The notes under the pieces are model-generated. The model had not been told where the DNA came from. It was given only the letters and a program-made list of their open reading frames with translations, and did no database searches. Below are positions 62,388-64,000 of a stretch of DNA of 64,000 nt, in pieces. Made by a program: the position numbers and the translations under genes. The DNA comes from Nostoc sp. TH1S01 (GTDB taxonomy: Bacteria > Cyanobacteriota > Cyanobacteriia > Cyanobacteriales > Nostocaceae), in assembly GCA_018993265.1 (NCBI GenBank), contig JAGKSW010000107.1:1-64000 (forward strand), given 5' to 3'. Every line of letters starts with the position of its first letter. The first letter of the stretch is position 1.

Positions 62388-63187
62388 AATGCTCGAATTA
62401 GCGTCCCTAAAGTCGGCTGTCCTAATACAGCCTTGATTAAATTTCCAGAAATATTGCCATCAATTATCCAACAATCAATTCCTAAACCAGAAATAGCCAA
62501 AAACTCTTCTACTTTTTGAGTCATACCACCAGTAACATCTATTGAATCACTCTTGCCGATAACTGCTTTAATTTGGGAATAATTAGCTGGTGTAATATGA
62601 GGTATTACTTGCATATTTTGGTCATACACACCAGGATAATTCCCAACGTTGATGAGTTTTACTTGGTAGTTACGTTGAATATGAAAGTATTTGGCTAATT
62701 CTGCTAACAAGGTATCAGTCGAAAGAATAGTTCCACCAATTATTTTATCTAAAACAACATCACCAAAAACTAAAGGTATTAAGCCAGCTTGTAAACTGTT
62801 TTCGATAATAGAGAAGTCCGCTTTCAATAGTTTTTTATCTTGGGTTACTGCCATAGTTAGAGGTGGTAAGCTAACTACTGGTAAACCTGCTTGTAAAAAA
62901 CACTTAGCAAGTAATATATTTAAATCTAAAACATCTTGATGAACTAGACAGAACCCTAATTTATCAGCATCACAGAAAATGCCATTGATAGTATTATATT
63001 TATGTGCTGACTGATGCCCAAAAGAACCAGCACCATTGCCAAAAATCAGTTTTAAACTAGGATTTTGCTTGCTGAGTAGGCTAATTTCTTCGACTAGCTT
63101 TTGCATAGTTTCTAGTCGAGCAGTGTAGGGTTGGTTCTTATCAGTAATTAAAGAACCTCCCAATTTGATTAATACTAGCTCTAGCAT
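62384..63187 (-). CDS. Isopentenyl phosphate kinase-like amino acid kinase
   Basis: A 267-residue kinase from the ATG at 63187 (MLELVLIKLGGSLITDK); a longer frame to 63229 adds hydrophobic residues unlike the family. Nucleotide and phosphate loops are KLGGSLITDK, GNGAGSFGH and GGTILSTDT, with DVTGGMTQKVEEFL near the end. The SFGH motif is the hallmark of isopentenyl phosphate kinases, which turn isopentenyl phosphate into IPP; substrate specificity in this clade is inferred. Confidence 0.8.
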   Translation of the reverse strand: MLELVLIKLGGSLITDKNQPYTARLETMQKLVEEISLLSKQNPSLKLIFGNGAGSFGHQSAHKYNTINGIFCDADKLGFCLVHQDVLDLNILLAKCFLQAGLPVVSLPPLTMAVTQDKKLLKADFSIIENSLQAGLIPLVFGDVVLDKIIGGTILSTDTLLAELAKYFHIQRNYQVKLINVGNYPGVYDQNMQVIPHITPANYSQIKAVIGKSDSIDVTGGMTQKVEEFLAISGLGIDCWIIDGNISGNLIKAVLGQPTLGTLIRAF

Positions 63188-63275
63188 GAAATATAAAGAT
63201 GTGGTAATAACTAGCAAAAAGCTTACCACAAGGAATTTACGATCATCGAGTTTTGACTAACTTTAAAAATCGAAA

Positions 63276-63307
63276 AATAAGCAACAGCACTCCAACTGTT
63301 GCTTATT
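63276..63307 (-). terminator. Terminator of the 86-residue gene
   Basis: AATAAGCAACAG pairs perfectly with CTGTTGCTTATT (12 bp, 8-nt loop). Read on the minus strand it is followed by TTTTCGATTTTT. It lies about 75 nt past the stop of the 86-residue gene. Confidence 0.75.
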
Positions 63308-63380
63308 CAGTGTTAACAGATTGTCAGCAGAATTCATAAGTTAAAAACTAGAATTCTGACCTATATATATTTGTTATTTA

Positions 63381-63641
63381 TCAATCATAAAAATTATCTA
63401 CTCTGATATCCCGTAAAATTTCCGAAACCTGCCATCCAGAATTGGCGATAGATAAAACTACTGGGTTATCTCGCACAGGAATATAGTTAGGCTCTCTAGT
63501 TTCTACTACATTGACTACTGGTTTTTCCTCAACTGTAGCTTCTTGGCTCTCAAAATCATCTATTGAAAGGTTTTCTTCTTCTATCTGTTTTATCTTTTTC
63601 AGGATTAATTTTTCGGATTTTTTGATGAGTCGTATATCCAT
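63381..63641 (-). CDS. Small acidic hypothetical protein
   Basis: An 86-residue protein: a basic helix (LIKKSEKLILKKIKQIEEEN), an acidic middle, and a possibly conserved C-terminus (NPVVLSIANSGWQVSEILRDIRVDNFYD). It has its own terminator. No family recognised. Confidence 0.55.
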   Translation of the reverse strand: MDIRLIKKSEKLILKKIKQIEEENLSIDDFESQEATVEEKPVVNVVETREPNYIPVRDNPVVLSIANSGWQVSEILRDIRVDNFYD

Positions 63642-64000
63642 GATGATTTGTTAAGCCTTAAAGTGTGACAAAGAAATAATCAACAAAATGTAGATTCTGA
63701 GAGAGTTCAAGAACTTATTCCAGAATCTTGCGCGAAATCCGCAAAAAAGTTTTATGAACTAGGGTGTTGAAAAAATTACCTAAGAAAATCTAGGATACAT
63801 CAAAATCGATTCAAAATCCGCAGACTCAACAGAAAACTTTCTGGAATTGCAAATGCAGACTTAAAACCAGCGTCAAGACTATCTCTCCAGCACAAGAGAG
63901 TTTATCTCATCAACTCTATAGATTTTTTCTATATTTGTAGGAAACTCTCTGCTTGTCAGGTGGGCTATTTGGGAAGGAAAATTTAGGTATGACTGGACAA
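63642..64000. other. Gene-free stretch to the window end
   Basis: About 360 bp. There is an AGAGAGTTT/AAACTCTCT inverted pair (63894-63950), but no open frame or RNA that I can support before the window ends. Confidence 0.45.

Overview
The window is chromosomal DNA from a filamentous, probably heterocyst-forming cyanobacterium of the Nostoc/Anabaena/Calothrix group. The evidence is a dense scatter of HIP1 octamers (GCGATCGC), photosynthesis genes (plastocyanin, cytochrome c6, cytochrome c550 of photosystem II), moderate-to-low GC content, and intergenic DNA rich in short heptamer repeats, palindromes and MITE-like elements typical of Nostocales.

Layout. 0.3-6.7 kb: a metal-regulated uptake operon (TonB receptor, [2Fe-2S] protein, lipoprotein binding protein, permease, ATPase) behind a Fur/Zur-type box. 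6.9-8.9 kb: a Zur-type box, an unusual structured leader, a His-rich COG0523 GTPase and GTP cyclohydrolase I. 9-12.4 kb: two methyltransferases and a small gene behind a perfect CIRCE heat-shock operator, in a repeat-rich zone. 12.9-21.7 kb: LprI-like protein, hemC, glgA, a solitary TnpB element, a P450 behind an attenuator-like leader, rsmE, and a TPR protein. 21.7-28.8 kb: small housekeeping genes, a DUF92 (VTE6-type) kinase, then a PpiC foldase overlapping a HlyB-like exporter whose C39 domain has lost its catalytic residues. 28.9-31.4 kb: petJ, petE, psbV. 31.6-38.7 kb: a sugar ABC transporter whose binding-protein gene is separated from its two permease genes by an inserted block carrying a lipoprotein gene, an IS982 remnant and an unusual AAA+ ATPase. 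38.9-41.3 kb: MFS transporter and accD.

42-46.7 kb is a conflict-system island: a DUF433/DUF5615 toxin-antitoxin pair, an MNT gene with a stub of its HEPN partner, a DUF559 nuclease-like gene wrapped in nested repeats, a truncated avd gene, and a caspase-FGE (C-type lectin fold) protein preceded by a small protein resembling EACC1. The C-terminus of the caspase-FGE gene looks like the variable repeat of a diversity-generating retroelement (DGR): it ends in a GC-rich segment and hairpin and is followed by avd. The template repeat and reverse transcriptase are not in the window, avd is cut by a repeat, and the variable repeat carries a stop codon and an apparent 1-nt deletion. It is the most interesting system here: a diversifiable caspase effector, apparently decayed or served in trans.

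47-64 kb: prepilin peptidase, leuB, two tandem MscS channels, an ABC-2 exporter with two paralogous permeases, a MITE, a tandem pair of tRNA-like genes (one degenerate), a Tat-exported RidA-like protein, a slipin with a triplicated N-terminal module, and an isopentenyl-phosphate-kinase-like gene.

All functional calls come from reading motifs and recalled family knowledge; no database search was run.
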